From Chenopodium formosanum (taxonomy: Eukaryota > Streptophyta > Magnoliopsida > Caryophyllales > Amaranthaceae): DNA of 64,000 bases. The position numbers and the translations under genes are program-made. The DNA lies in assembly GCA_024500155.1 (NCBI GenBank), contig CM044876.1, forward strand, positions 11,041,001-11,105,000, given 5' to 3'. The notes below the pieces were generated by a model. It was not told the origin of the DNA. It searched no databases and saw only the letters and a program-made list of their open reading frames with translations. Of this stretch, positions 1-10,684 are shown piece after piece (positions within the stretch are counted from its first letter, which is position 1; every line of letters begins with the position of its first letter).

Positions 1-29
1 TATTTAATGATAATTAATATTATTTAAAA

Positions 30-455
30 GGACTTTTTGTGAAAAACTATCTAAAAAAGCATATATTTTGTGAGAAACTACCTAATAAAAGGTAAAATGT
101 TGTAAATACTACCTATGACTGGATTTTCATCGTTGACCTAATTTTCCGGCATTGACTCACCTCAAAACATTACCAGAATTATCATCTCATAGCCCGAAAC
201 CACCACCACTAACTCGGAATATCCCTAAACCACCTCAGAAACAACATTACCACCTTGAAAACCAACTCTTGCGGTGGTTTTAAGGGTGTTTAATGGTGGG
301 TCAACACCGAAAAGTTTGGTCAACGGAGGAAATCCGTCCATATGTAGCATTTTTTACTACATATTACCTTGTATTAGGTTGTTTCTTACAACATTTTTTT
401 TATTAGGTGGTTTCTCACAAAATATATGTTTTATTAGGTAGTTCACAAAAAGTCC
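30..455. mobile_element. MULE-like inverted-repeat element (426 bp)
   Basis: The element begins GGACTTTTTGTG and ends with the reverse complement, CACAAAAAGTCC. The inverted repeats run about 100 bp and are built from repeated phrases of the type GAGAAACTACCTAATAAAA. The flanking 9-mers are TATTTAAAA (21-29) and TTTTTAAAA (456-464), one mismatch, which fits the 9-bp target duplication of Mutator-like elements. The interior carries CCACC-rich sequence and no gene. A divergent relative lies at about 20053-20926. Confidence 0.7.
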
Positions 456-480
456 TTTTTAAAAAATAGAATAAATAACT

Positions 481-2434
481 GGATAAATTAGAAATAATAA
501 TCTCAACTTTGCCGGATTTTGTTTTAATAATCCTTACTTTGTATTATTCTGGAATAATCCGAACTTAAGAGGTTATCGATTTTCTTCGATCTCTAACCGG
601 TCAACAAAAGACAATGATCTATTATCCAAAAATTAAAAAACCAACAAGCTTCACCCACCAATACACCGTAATGTCCACCATCACTACTAGAAAACAGGCA
701 AATAGCGACGGACTAGTTCCGATGGACAAATTTTTCCGTCGGAAAAGTCAAAATTTCCGACGGATTTTTGATCCGTCGGATATTTCCGACGAATTCAACA
801 ATTCCGTCACAATTCCGTCGGAAATTTCCGACGGAATTTTAATCCGTCGGAAAATATGTGTTTTTCGACGGAAAAATCCGTCGGATAAGACATTTTCCGA
901 CGGATTTATAGTCCGACGGAAATTTCCGTAGGAAATTTCCGTCGGAATATATTTGTACTATTTTAAAAAAAAAAACCAAACCTCTTAAAAGTTAAAACCC
1001 TAGACTCCCTTTTATTTCCGCCTACTTTTTTCCTCTTCTCTCTCCTCTCCTTATCCTCTTTCCTCTTCATTCTCCCTCTATCTCCTCTTTGTCGTACGTC
1101 CTCCTCTCACCTCGTCCTCTCATTTTCTATCTTCTCCTATCTCTTCTCCTCTCTCCTCTCTCTTATCCTCTCTCCTCATTCTCGATCTTCTCCTCTATCT
1201 CTCTTCGTTGTTTTCCTCTCCTCTTCCACCCCCTACCACCATCAACAACAACACCATAAAACACCAAGCAAGCAACAAAACGGCGACTACAACAACAACA
1301 CTGTAAACACCAAACAACAACAACACGAGCGACTACAACAACACCGGCGACTACAACAACTCCGGCGACCAAAACAAGAACGACGACCATATATATAGTT
1401 AATTTTCTATGTAATTGTAATTTTAATTTATAAATTTTATTAGATGATTGTATAATTATATATTTCCTTTAATTTTTGTGGTTTAATTATCGTTTTTTTT
1501 AATTTTCTTTATGAAATTCGTGCTAAATTTGTTGATCTATTGGTTTTGATTTATTTGTGTGGTGTTTTTCGATTTTATTGTCTTAATTTTCGTATTTTTG
1601 GGTTGATTTTCGATTATGGGTTATTTTCGGTTTTTTTTTGCTAAATTTTGTGTTTTTTGGGGTTTATTTTTGGAGTGGTGGTATTTGAAGGTGGATTGGT
1701 GGGTGGTGTGGGTGTCGGTGGTGTCGGTGGTGGTGTTTGAAGGTGGATTGGTGGCTGGTGTAGGTGTCGGTGGTGTCGGTGGTGGTGTTTGAAGGTGGGA
1801 AAACGATTGCTGTGCGTGTTGGTGGTGATGTTTGAAGGTTGGAAAAGGGTCTGGCCGTCTGGTGGTGTAGGGTGGTTGCTGGTGATGTGGGCTGGTGGTG
1901 GGGTGGTGCGAGGCGTTTTTTTTTGTTTTTTTAAAATAATTTTCCGACGGAACTCAGTCCGTCGGAAACTTGCGACGGACTTTCTCGGGCCTGAAATATT
2001 TTCCGGCGGACTGAATTCCGTCGGAATAGTGTTTCCGACGGAAATTCCGTCGGAAAAAGCCCATTTTCCTACGAATAGTTTTCCGACAACTAGTTCCGAC
2101 GGAATTCCGTCGGAAACGCGTTTTCCGACGGAAAATTTCCGTCGTTATTTAGCTGTTTTCTAGTAGTGCATCACAACCAAGCCAACTGCCCTTCTCCTCT
2201 CCTCGCCGGACCCCCACGTCCCCATTTCCTCTTGCGTCGCCGGTTTCCCCCTACCATCCCCCCACGCAGCAACCAAAACCCCAAAATCTGAGCCATGAAT
2301 GAAACCCTAAAATCGGTTTTTAGGATTGAAGAAAATCAACAACCCCCAAAGTTAGGATTAATCCAGAATAATCCAAAGTTGAGATTATTAAAACGAAATC
2401 CCACAAAGTTGGGATTATTATATCTAATTTTTCC
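481..2434. mobile_element. MULE-like element carrying a nested CACTA element
   Basis: Terminal inverted repeats of about 105 bp start GGATAAATTAGAAATAATAA on the left and, read inward on the other strand, GGAAAAATTAGATATAATAA on the right. Each repeat is made of about 33-bp phrases of the AATAATCC-AACTTTG type. The flanking 9-mers TAAATAACT (472-480) and TAAATAAAT (2435-2443) differ at one base. The CACTA element at 682-2168 sits inside, so the original element was only about 467 bp. No transposase is visible. Confidence 0.75.
682..2168. mobile_element. Non-autonomous CACTA (En/Spm-type) transposon, 1487 bp
   Basis: The left end is CACTACTAGAAAACAGGC and the right end is its near-exact inverse, ending TTTTCTAGTAGTG. 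The 3-bp target duplication CAT lies at 679-681 and 2169-2171. Both subterminal regions are packed with direct and inverted copies of TTCCGACGGA/TCCGTCGGAAA, the array type that CACTA transposase binds in this superfamily. The middle has a pyrimidine-rich stretch and a GGTGGTG-rich stretch but no transposase, so the element would need enzymes supplied from elsewhere. Open frames inside it are compositional. Confidence 0.9.
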
Positions 2435-2740
2435 TAAATAAATAATATTATTCAAAATTAAATTATATTAATTAAAATGACGTTAAAATTAATTTAAGAA
2501 TAACATATGTTAAAACGTAAATTATGCATCACTCAATACCTCAAAGACCATGATATTTAAATTTACGAAACCTAACGACTAATATATATCAATAAACATC
2601 TATCAATGCTAAAACACATACAAGATTAACAAAGATAACAAAAATTTAGAAGAACTACATACATAATGGATAAAACAAAAGAACATACATAAGGGGCATA
2701 ACAACATAAAAGTTTTATAAAAGGAACATAAATAATAATA

Positions 2741-3839
2741 GGAAAATTTGGCAAAAATAAGTAAACCTTTACTCGGTCTCTCTAAAGTAAGAACACCTAT
2801 TTATTATTTCAAAATAAGTTGACTTTTAAGGTGTGTTTTTATAAATAGGTAAGATGACCTACAAACTTCTCAACAGGTCACTTTTAATTTTCTTTTTCAT
2901 AAAAAAATCATTATTTCAATCACTTAATTAAAAAAAAACAAACAAAAACCGTTGCCACCTCCACCCCTCGGCTACCCCATCTGACGCCACCTTCACCCCC
3001 TACCATAGTGTGATCACACCGTCGAAAAGCTACCTCCACTTCCCCCTCCCCCCAAACCGGCGACCCCATCCCATCACCTCCCATCTCTCCACCTTGCCCT
3101 TCCCCTAACTATAATGCAACCTACCTTCTCTTTCCACAACTCACAACAAACAATAGAACCTAAATTGCCACCAATGCCCATCCAACACTGCAGCAATACC
3201 AACGACAACCAAAACCACATGCAGTGCCTAATTGTCCTAGCCCACAAATCACACCTTTCCCCCGTGTCCAACACCGAGCCACCACCGTCGTCAGTTGCGT
3301 ATTTAACAACAAAAATGTAGCGTAATCAACCATAGTTTTACAATTGCCGGTCGTTTAGGGAGAGGAGGGGAGGGTATTGGGTGAGGGATGGTCTAATGAG
3401 AGAAAGGGGAGTCGAAAGGGGTTGGATGGTTGGCTGTGATGGAAAGGGAGCGGGGATTCATGAGAGGTGGAACAAGGAGAGGTGCGGATGTGTGGTGGTC
3501 AGGGAAGGAGAAGGAGAAGGAGAGATGGGTGGTGGTGGGAAAGGGGCAGCGGTGGGAGGAGGAGGCGTTGGTGGGGGGAGTGGACAGAGGCAGTTATCTG
3601 CGGTGGGGCCGAGGCATTTTTTTTTAGTTAATTTATTGAAAAAATTAACATTAATTAATTAAAATTATAAAATGAACTAATCAGGTTGTAACACGTGGCG
3701 GCATTATCAACCAAACAACCGGTTGTAACTCATTTTTGAAAGATAATCTTTAAAAGTCGACTTATTTCGAGTTAATCAAAAGGATTGCTTATTTAGAGAA
3801 GACTAGGTAAGTGTTTGCTTATTTTTGACAAATTTTACC
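2741..3839. mobile_element. MULE-like inverted-repeat element with GC-rich cargo
   Basis: The left end GGAAAATTTGGCAAAAATAA is mirrored at the right end, which reads inward as GGTAAAATTTGTCAAAAATAA. The inverted repeats are about 100 bp and include ATAAGT-type phrases. The interior (about 2945-3620) is GC-rich, C-rich on the left half and G-rich on the right. The flanking 9-mers do not match clearly, so this is the weakest of the set on target-site evidence. No convincing gene is present: the frames at 3114-3320 and 3381-3662 look compositional. Confidence 0.55.
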
Positions 3840-3848
3840 AAGTAATAT

Positions 3849-4314
3849 TTAAATGATTTATGTAAAGTAATTAAAATTCATTTTAGACTTTTTAATAATA
3901 AGGAACATAATAATAATTTATAAAGAAGATCATCTTTAACTTTTATCACATTGATCTCAAATTCAACGAATTGAACATACACCATTAAAAACATGGTGAT
4001 CAAAATCATGATAAAATTCTGAATGCGTGCAACCATCGTCTTCAATATTTGGAATTTGTCTCTTAAAATTTTCTATTTCTCTCTCTATATATATATTTTC
4101 TGTTTCTCTCTCCAAAGAATTCAAAAAATTAAAATATGGAGAAATCTACAAATTTCTAAATTGAGATCTTATTAATTGAAAAAGAGTACCAAACTCCTTT
4201 AATTACGAAACATATAATTTATAGTAAAGACTCACAAGTTGGATGGTCTTTAAAATATAGCAGTATGTCATTTTCGATTTTTATTTTGTTTTAAGGAATG
4301 AAAGGTTGGATGCT
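3849..4314. other. AT-rich intergenic sequence
   Basis: I see no gene or clear element here. It contains a short (CT)n/(TA)n stretch near 4078-4110. Confidence 0.5.
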
Positions 4315-5160
4315 CACTACAAGAAAAGGCTCGATTTCCAACGGATAGGTAACATGAAAATTTGTTAAAAAATAACAACCGACGACTTTAAGAATTTATG
4401 TAAAAAAGCCGTAAGAAATTTCTGACAAAAGTTAAATCCATCGAAAATATCCGATGGAATTTAAATCCATCGGAAACTACTTAATTCTCGACGGATTTTA
4501 ATTCTGTAAGAAATTTTCTACGGATTTTTTCGTCAAAACATAAATAATTTCTGATAAATTTTAATAAATTTTCAACAGAATTATCGTTTAAAAAAAAAAA
4601 ACCATAAACCCTAATTGAATCAATTGCCTCCCGTTCCCCTTCCCCTAGCTTCATTTTACTTTCTCCTCGATCATTCTCTCATTTTCTACTCTTATCTAAC
4701 TCAGTCTTCTTCTCTTTCTCTATTCTTCGTTATCTTGTCCTCCTCCTTTTTTTCTTCCTTCTTCTTCTTCTTCTTCTTTTTCTTCTTCTTCTTCTCTTTT
4801 TCTCGTCCTCTCTTTTCTCTTCTCTCTCTTCCTCGATCTCTTCTCACTTCCCCTCCTTTTATCACTAACCTTCTTCTTCTCTCTTCTCATTTCCCAACCT
4901 TTGGTGAATGCTGCTGTTGCCTCAAACTGTCGATGGTTCTAAGGTTTTTAAGGTTAATTTCGACCATGAAAACTTTAGATTTAGAGTTTTCATGGTCGAA
5001 TTTGGTTTTATTAATTAAGTTTGAGTTAAAATTCAAAGCCAATTTCAATTTCAGGAATAATTTTCTTTCTTTTTTGTTTCAATTTTTTTTTCTTAAAAAA
5101 AAAAAATTAGGTTGTAGCAGTGGTGGTCCGTTCATGGTATTAGGGTTGTAGTGGCCTGGG
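4315..5160. mobile_element. CACTA element fragment (left end only)
   Basis: CACTACAAGAAAA at 4315 is a classic CACTA terminus. It is followed by degenerate subterminal copies of TCCGACGGA-type motifs (GATGGAATTTAAATCCATCGG) and then a pyrimidine-rich tract like the middle of the element at 682-2168. I found no matching right terminus, so the element is truncated or too diverged, and the right boundary given is approximate. Confidence 0.6.
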
Positions 5161-5316
5161 TGGGTCTGAGTCAGTTTGATCACCCCTAGGCATACGTACT
5201 AGGACACATTTTTATTATAGTTTAGTGAGTATCGAATTATTTTTATCATTATTTTTTTATTGCAGTCAAAGGGTTTTGCATAATTAAATTAAATTAAATA
5301 TAAGATAGCTAAAAAT

Positions 5317-6150
5317 TAGGGGTGTTAATCGAGCGAGTCGATCACGAGCGATCACGAGCATAGAGGTGCTCTATTCGACTCGAATTTTTTTTACATGTGC
5401 TCAACTTCTACTCACTACTAACTAAGCTCAATACGAACTTGTTTGACTCTTGCTCCAAAGCCTCTTCTTGAAGAAAGGGACCCGATCCACTCTCATAATC
5501 TCAGAGCGTTAGAGTTTTAAGTCAAGTCGAGTAGCTTAAGATATGCTCGTTAATTTTTTGGTGCTTCTAAAATAATAGACCTTTATTTTTTTTATTCACT
5601 TTATATAAGTTTTCTTTTTTTAAAAAAAAAAAATTTTACCCTTTCTTTTTTGATAATACAATCAAACTCTTATTAAATATCATTTTTTTGAACATGGTAA
5701 TTTTTTTTTTGAAAATTATACTTCCTCCGTTTCTTTTTACTTGCAACACATCCTTGTGGCACGTGTTTTGAGGTCGGGTTTATGCAATGTAAACGGATAA
5801 ATTATTCATTATAATTTTTACAAATGATACTTAACCCTATTCTAATTTTCGTGTAAAAATTATATTGATAAAATCGCTCGTTTACCCTCACTAATCATCT
5901 ACTAAAACTGTGTGCCTAAAAGGTGTGTTGCAAGTAAAAGAAAACGGAGGAAGTATATATTAATAATTATATCATCGAGTTGCTCACAAGCTAATTAATA
6001 AGGTTAGTCAGAGCATGCTCAACTCGTGCTCATAAACATTTCAAGTCGAGCCGAGTTTGAGTCAAGCCAACTCAAGCCGAGTTTTGACTGAGCTTTGACT
6101 GAGTTGAGTTCCAATTGTTCGCGAGTTACTCAACTCGTTTCGCACCCCTA
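5317..6150. mobile_element. hAT-like MITE, TAGGGGTG...CACCCCTA ends
   Basis: The left end TAGGGGTGTTAATCGAGCGA is mirrored by a right end finishing in TTTCGCACCCCTA. The interior is made of degenerate GAGCTCGAG/GAGTCGAG repeats. These ends resemble small hAT-type elements. The 8-bp flanks are poorly conserved, so the superfamily is tentative. A Stowaway-like element (5721-5953) is nested within it. Confidence 0.55.
5721..5953. mobile_element. Stowaway-like MITE (233 bp)
   Basis: The left end CTTCCTCCGTTTCTTTTTAC is mirrored by GTAAAAGAAAACGGAGGAAG on the right, with TA on each side (5719-5720 and 5954-5955). CTCCCTCCGT-type ends with a TA target are the Tc1/mariner-derived Stowaway signature. 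It is nested in the hAT-like element at 5317-6150. Confidence 0.8.
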
Positions 6151-6503
6151 AGCCAAATAATGACTATTCAAGGTTTATGCTATTTATTGCTTGGAAAAGA
6201 AGTATGTCAAATATATAGAGACGGTACCACCTATAGATAGAAACATACAGAGTATTAAATATTAATAATTGAATAAAGTAATTCTAAAGGTCACAACTTG
6301 ATGTAATTAATGGCAATAAGTGGACATTATATTAGTCCACCGTTTAAAGCTTTTCATGTGCCAAGTTGCTAGCATTTTCTTTAGTTACATTATGGTTTGC
6401 TATATATATGATTCTTGTAACTTGAAGAAAAATAAGAAGATTAAATCAGTAAAAAAAAAAAAAAAAAGGCAAGGTAGCCGTAGCCTTTATATTTCCTCTT
6501 AGG

Positions 6504-6623
6504 GTCTGTTCTCATTGACTGAAATAAATTGAACTGAAATGGATTGAACTGAAACGAATATTTTAAAGAGAAGAAAATTAAGAGCTGAACTGAACTGACT
6601 TTCAACGTGTGAGAACAGACCCT
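6504..6623. mobile_element. Tourist-like MITE, AACTGA family, copy 1
   Basis: The inverted ends GGGTCTGTTCTCA / TGAGAACAGACCC lie between TTA repeats. The 3-bp TTA target fits PIF/Harbinger (Tourist) elements. The interior has degenerate AACTGA pentamers and the family core ATATTTTA...GAGAA. Confidence 0.7.
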
Positions 6624-6730
6624 TATTCTAATATAAAGCAATAGCATCTTTCAAAATAAAAAAAAAAAATAAATAAAACTCCCTTCGTCCCTTATGTAGT
6701 ACTTTATGGCCTAATTTAAATTCCAAAATG

Positions 6731-7602
6731 TGAAAATAGTATGGTGCACCCGGATGCACCATGCGCGTGGTGCACCCGGAAAGAATATTAGATATATTTT
6801 AAAGAACATGGGTAAAAAAAAGAACATGCTAGTGTTTGAAAAAGAACATACCTGTGTTTGACAAAAGAACATGTTTGTGTTTGACAAGAACATAACATGA
6901 CAAAGAACATAGAGTCTATGCAAAAAGAACATGTTATTTTTCATGGTTACTCGGTTGGTTGAACGTGTTTGAAAAAGAACATAATATTTGACAAAAAAAA
7001 AAGAACATGCTTGCATTTGACAAAGATAGAGGTAATCATTGGGCGGGCCGGGCCAAAGTTAAAAAATCAGCTCACTTCTCGTGTCGGGACAAGTTTTGGG
7101 CCAAATTTTTTGTGCCCAAACCCACCCAAAATAGTCCGGCCATGCGGGCTTTTCGGGTCGAGTAAAAAAAATCAACTAAAATGCATAAAAACGCATTCCC
7201 AAACCCGCTTAAAACATCAAATTTACGAGCCGGGTCCGACCCAATGTGGGGGCGAAAAAATTCTGCCCAAAACCCGTCCAAAATCGGGTCGGGCCGGTCT
7301 AACTTTGATCACCTCTAGCAAAAGAACATAAAGTCTTTACAAAAATAACATGATAATACATTAAAGAACATGTTCTTTTTCCTAGTTACTCGGTATTTTT
7401 TTTTATTATTATTTTTTTGTATTCGTTAAAGAACATATTGTATAATGTAAAGAACATATATTTCAAACTCAAAGAACATATTCATCAAACTTAAAGAACA
7501 TATTATGCTCGCGTTCTTTATAAATATCTATAATGTTCTTTTTTTCCCCATGTTCTTTTAAGTATACCTAGTGTTCTTTCCGGGTGCACAAACCATACAT
7601 TA
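6731..7602. mobile_element. MULE-like element with AAAGAACAT repeats
   Basis: A perfect 9-bp direct repeat, TCCAAAATG, flanks it at 6722-6730 and 7603-7611. The ends carry GTATGGTGCACCCGG on the left and its inverse form (GGGTGCACAAACCATAC) on the right. Inside are many copies of AAAGAACAT/AAAGAACATG on both sides of a nested element (7027-7317). No gene is present; frames across it are repeat translations. Confidence 0.7.
7027..7317. mobile_element. hAT-like MITE, GATCACCTCTA end, nested
   Basis: It begins TAGAGGTAATC and ends GATCACCTCTA, with GGGCGGGCCGGGCC-type GC-rich subterminal sequence on both sides. The flanking 8-mers GACAAAGA and GCAAAAGA agree at six of eight bases. The same end occurs again near 42001-42013. 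It is nested in the element at 6731-7602. Confidence 0.6.
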
Positions 7603-7982
7603 TCCAAAATGATAGTCCCATTTGTTTTTTCCATCTATTATTAATATTAATTTTTTACTAAAAATCCCTCTAATTACAACAATATTTGTGCAAATTTAGC
7701 TGGCCTATGTAAATTTTGCATTTCCATATTTCTAAATACTCTTATTACTTTCTCTCTCTACCTTTTTACATATCCTTCCTTTTAAATTTATCTTAACAAT
7801 GTATTTTTACTATTTCTTATTTAAGGTATTTAAATTTCTTAATTTCCGTGAACTTTCACTACAAGGGACTATTAATAAGGGACGGAGGGAGCATAAAGCA
7901 GTAGCATTATTTCTTCTTCCCAACATTAATAACTATGACAAATTATATTAGTAAGAGCAGAGATGAGAGATCGAGTAGTTAC

Positions 7983-8751
7983 CCGCATATGGAAATTTGA
8001 TAATTGCAAGATGAAGAGGCGTCTCCTTAGAATTGTTGGTAGCACGAGCAAGCTCAGAATCCTGGTCCAGCAACAGTTTAGGAATCTCAGCCCAACTGTA
8101 ATTGATAATTGCAACATGTAACGGCGTGTTGCCATCTTTATTCTTCAACCTCCATGGCTGCCATTGTACACTCTCATTAAGGAGCACCTTGAAAATGTTG
8201 GTGTCGCCCAATGCTGCTGCGACATGAAAGGGGGTGTTCGAATCATTGTTGGTCATAACAACCAGCTCAGAATGCTGCTTCACCAGCCATTCAGCAGCCT
8301 TAAACTTGCGTTTCAGAAGTGCAACATGCAATGGTGTGTTGCCATCTTCATTCTTGACTCTCCAATCCAACGGCTTTGCCTCCTTGTTGGCCTCCGGCAG
8401 CCCCTTTCCATACTCAAGGAGCTTCTCGAATACCTCGATGTAGCCTTCTTCTGCCGCAGCATGAAGAGGGGCATTCCCGTCAACATCCCGCTGATAAATC
8501 AGCTTATCAGTTACTGCTCTTGGCAACAACCCCTCTACAAACACTTTTTCAATAAACTCAAATTGCCGATACTTGATAGCAATGTGAAGAATATTGTACT
8601 TATCAGATGAGGTTTGCCTCAAAAAGTATTCTTCATCACAATTTTCTATCTCTCTGTTTCGTGCTTCCTCGAAGAAGCCTACGTCGCCTTCCACAGCGGC
8701 TACGAAAAGCTTCCGCCTATCAATCACCTCGGAGTCTTCCATGGATGACAT
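7983..8751 (-). pseudogene. Ankyrin-repeat protein, first exon of a probably truncated gene
   Basis: Translation from ATG at 8751 gives about 256 residues of ankyrin repeats before a splice donor (GCGG|GTAACT) at about 7983. At least five repeats show the consensus: DGNAPLHAAA, DGNTPLHVAL, SNTPFHVAAA, DGNTPLHVAI and KETPLHLAI, beginning near residue 50 with YNILHIAIKYRQ. This resembles the N-terminal half of plant ankyrin/PGG-domain membrane proteins (ACD6/ITN1-like), which signal in defence and stress. The expected later ankyrin and PGG membrane exons are not seen in the 8 kb below; transposons begin 90 bp past the donor. It is therefore either a truncated gene or one with a very long intron leaving the window. 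Family call is firm; function is uncertain. Confidence 0.75.
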
Positions 8752-8856
8752 GATGAATTATCAGTTTATAATTGTTTGTTTGTTTATTTGGTTTTTTTAA
8801 GGGAAAAAAAAAGCAATTAAATTGGTTGATTAGTAAATTGATTTCACCTTCGCATG

Positions 8857-8864
8857 TTTATATA
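8857..8864 (-). promoter_or_regulatory. Possible TATA box of the ankyrin gene
   Basis: On the minus strand this reads TATATAAA, about 110 bp upstream of the ATG at 8751, which is a normal spacing for a plant promoter with a short leader. No other evidence supports it. Confidence 0.4.
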
Positions 8865-9369
8865 TACTACTACCTTAGCTTGCTGGGGATCTTAGCATGC
8901 ATGCTCGTATTCTTTACGTAATGATCCAGTAAGATATGTTTCTTTTTCAAGGAAGATTGTATGAATTCCTTTTAACAAATTAGTTTGTAACTTTTTTTTT
9001 TTTTGAAACAATGTTTGTAACTTTTTTTTATTCCTCACATTTGTCTACTTTTCATTTTTCTTTTGTATTTTTTCATCAATTATGTTGTTTATAACTCTAC
9101 ATATTAATTCAATATCATCATTAATATATGATGTGGATTACGTTTACATTTAAATATCAATATATATACTTCCTATTTGTCTTTTTTTTTTTTTTTTTTT
9201 TTTTTTTTGTCTACTTCTCTAAGGCAGTACTGATGAAGATTTTTTTGGTTAATATAAGTAGTTGTGGTTTTGTGACAATTTTAGTAATACACAATATATA
9301 GCACTATCAATTGTGTGGTGAAGCCAACAAAAAAAGAGAAAAAAAATTAGAAGAATAATTAGATTAATA
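8865..9369. other. Intergenic sequence with a homopolymer tract
   Basis: AT-rich sequence with T-runs near 8992-9004 and a long T-run at about 9182-9208. I see no gene. Confidence 0.5.
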
Positions 9370-9637
9370 CTTCCTCTATTTTTATTAGTTGCCACATTTC
9401 ATTTAGGAACATTTGCAACACATACTTTTAAATGTAACTATCTTTAGTTACGTATTAGAAAAAATTATGAAATTTTAATATTTGGAAAATAGACATTGAG
9501 ATAAGATAAATCTAACAAGATCTCACATGATTATGTGTTTATCTAATACTAAAACGAAGTCAAAATAGATTATGTGAATAGTGTAAAACGTCAAAACGTT
9601 TCAATTTTTTTTTTAAAAAAAAATAAATTAGAGGTAG
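9370..9637. mobile_element. Stowaway-like MITE (268 bp)
   Basis: The left end CTTCCTCTATTTTTATTAG pairs with a right end AATAAATTAGAGGTAG. TA is present on both sides (9368-9369 and 9638-9639). The ends are more diverged than in the other Stowaway-like copies. Confidence 0.6.
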
Positions 9638-10212
9638 TATATGGTATTTTAATTTATATGATCATTAATTAACAAGCATGTGAAAGGAAGTGGTATTTTA
9701 TGAAGCCGGCCATACAATCATTCAGTCTTTCAAACATGCTTTTTACTTTTGCTGATGCCAAACTTACCAAGGTGAAAAGCTTATAGAGACCTCATTTAAG
9801 TTTTGGCTTTTAATTGAAAGTATCTAACATGCCTTGCCATCCTTTTACTCTTTTAATAATGTTCTTTGCTGCATTAACAATTATTGAATATTACTTCACG
9901 ATGCTCACGTTTCTTTATTTTACTTGTCCTAGTCCATTTTATTATTCCATGTCATGTGACACACATTTACTTTAGTCTTGCCACAAAAAAAAAATCATTG
10001 GACTTTAATTGCATGATCAACAAAAATAAAATTATACTTCTACTTGTCATATACTTTCTAGTTCCTACAGTCTCCTAATATTGCAACATAGGAGTGAACA
10101 CTGATTTTAAGAAGAGGGGAAAGATAGAAATGAATGTAATAAGGTTAAAAAATGAAAGGGAAAAAAAAAAAAGTTTTGATGTACTTTTTAGCTTTATTGC
10201 ACTTACCATATG

Positions 10213-10464
10213 CATTGGCGGATCTATGAAGGGGCCAGGGTGGCACCGGCGGCCCCCCAATTTTTTTTTATTTTTTATTAAGTGTGTATAAATTCATAGG
10301 TTAAATACAATTTTAATGCAATAAATAGCATCAAATTAACTTTGTCATAATAGAAATGCATTGAATTTGGACTAAAAGTCTAAGGTTCAAGCCCTTATAC
10401 AAGCATTTTATTTATTTTTTTTATTTAGTGCCCCTCCACACTAAAAATACTACATCCGCCACTG
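10213..10464. mobile_element. Small inverted-repeat element with GGCGGAT ends
   Basis: The left end CATTGGCGGATCTATG is mirrored by CTACATCCGCCACTG on the right. The flanking 8-mers share TATG/ATATG at their 3' ends only. It carries GGTTCAAGCC near 10383, which resembles a Pol III B box, so a tRNA-derived origin is an alternative to a hAT-like MITE. Confidence 0.5.
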
Positions 10465-10684
10465 TTTATATGTGTGGTTCTTAATGTAAGAATAGTTTGC
10501 AGTCTTCGCACCATATACATGGTTTTCACATGAACCTAAATCATATGTGCAAATAGGTAATTTTGCAATATCCGTCAAGCAAAATAAATATAAGTTTTAT
10601 TGGATGAAATTAAAGAAAGGGAAAAATGGAAAAGTAATAGAATGTTTTGTTTTCTTATTCTCTTCTGTGAAAATATTATAGTAG

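Larger units (their letters stand above)
6679..7891. mobile_element. Stowaway-like MITE split by another element
   Basis: The left end CTCCCTTCGTCCCTTAT (6679) pairs with ATAAGGGACGGAGGGAG ending at 7891. The body is interrupted by the MULE-like element 6731-7602. The TA target is not clear on either side. It stops about 90 bp from the broken end of the ankyrin exon at 7983. Confidence 0.6.

Noticed and set aside
614..931. 105-codon frame with repeated RRK and SDG
   Set aside because: It translates the TTCCGACGGA subterminal array of the CACTA element.
2741..3839. A 9-bp target duplication for this element
   Set aside because: Flanks ATAATAATA and AAGTAATAT do not match well enough to claim.
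4615..5151. 178-codon open frame rich in Phe, Ser and Leu
   Set aside because: It is the translation of a pyrimidine-rich (CTT/TTC) tract inside a CACTA fragment; it starts with a non-ATG codon and has no domain.
8164..8610. 148-codon plus-strand frame
   Set aside because: It is antisense to the ankyrin exon, which has clear repeats on the minus strand.
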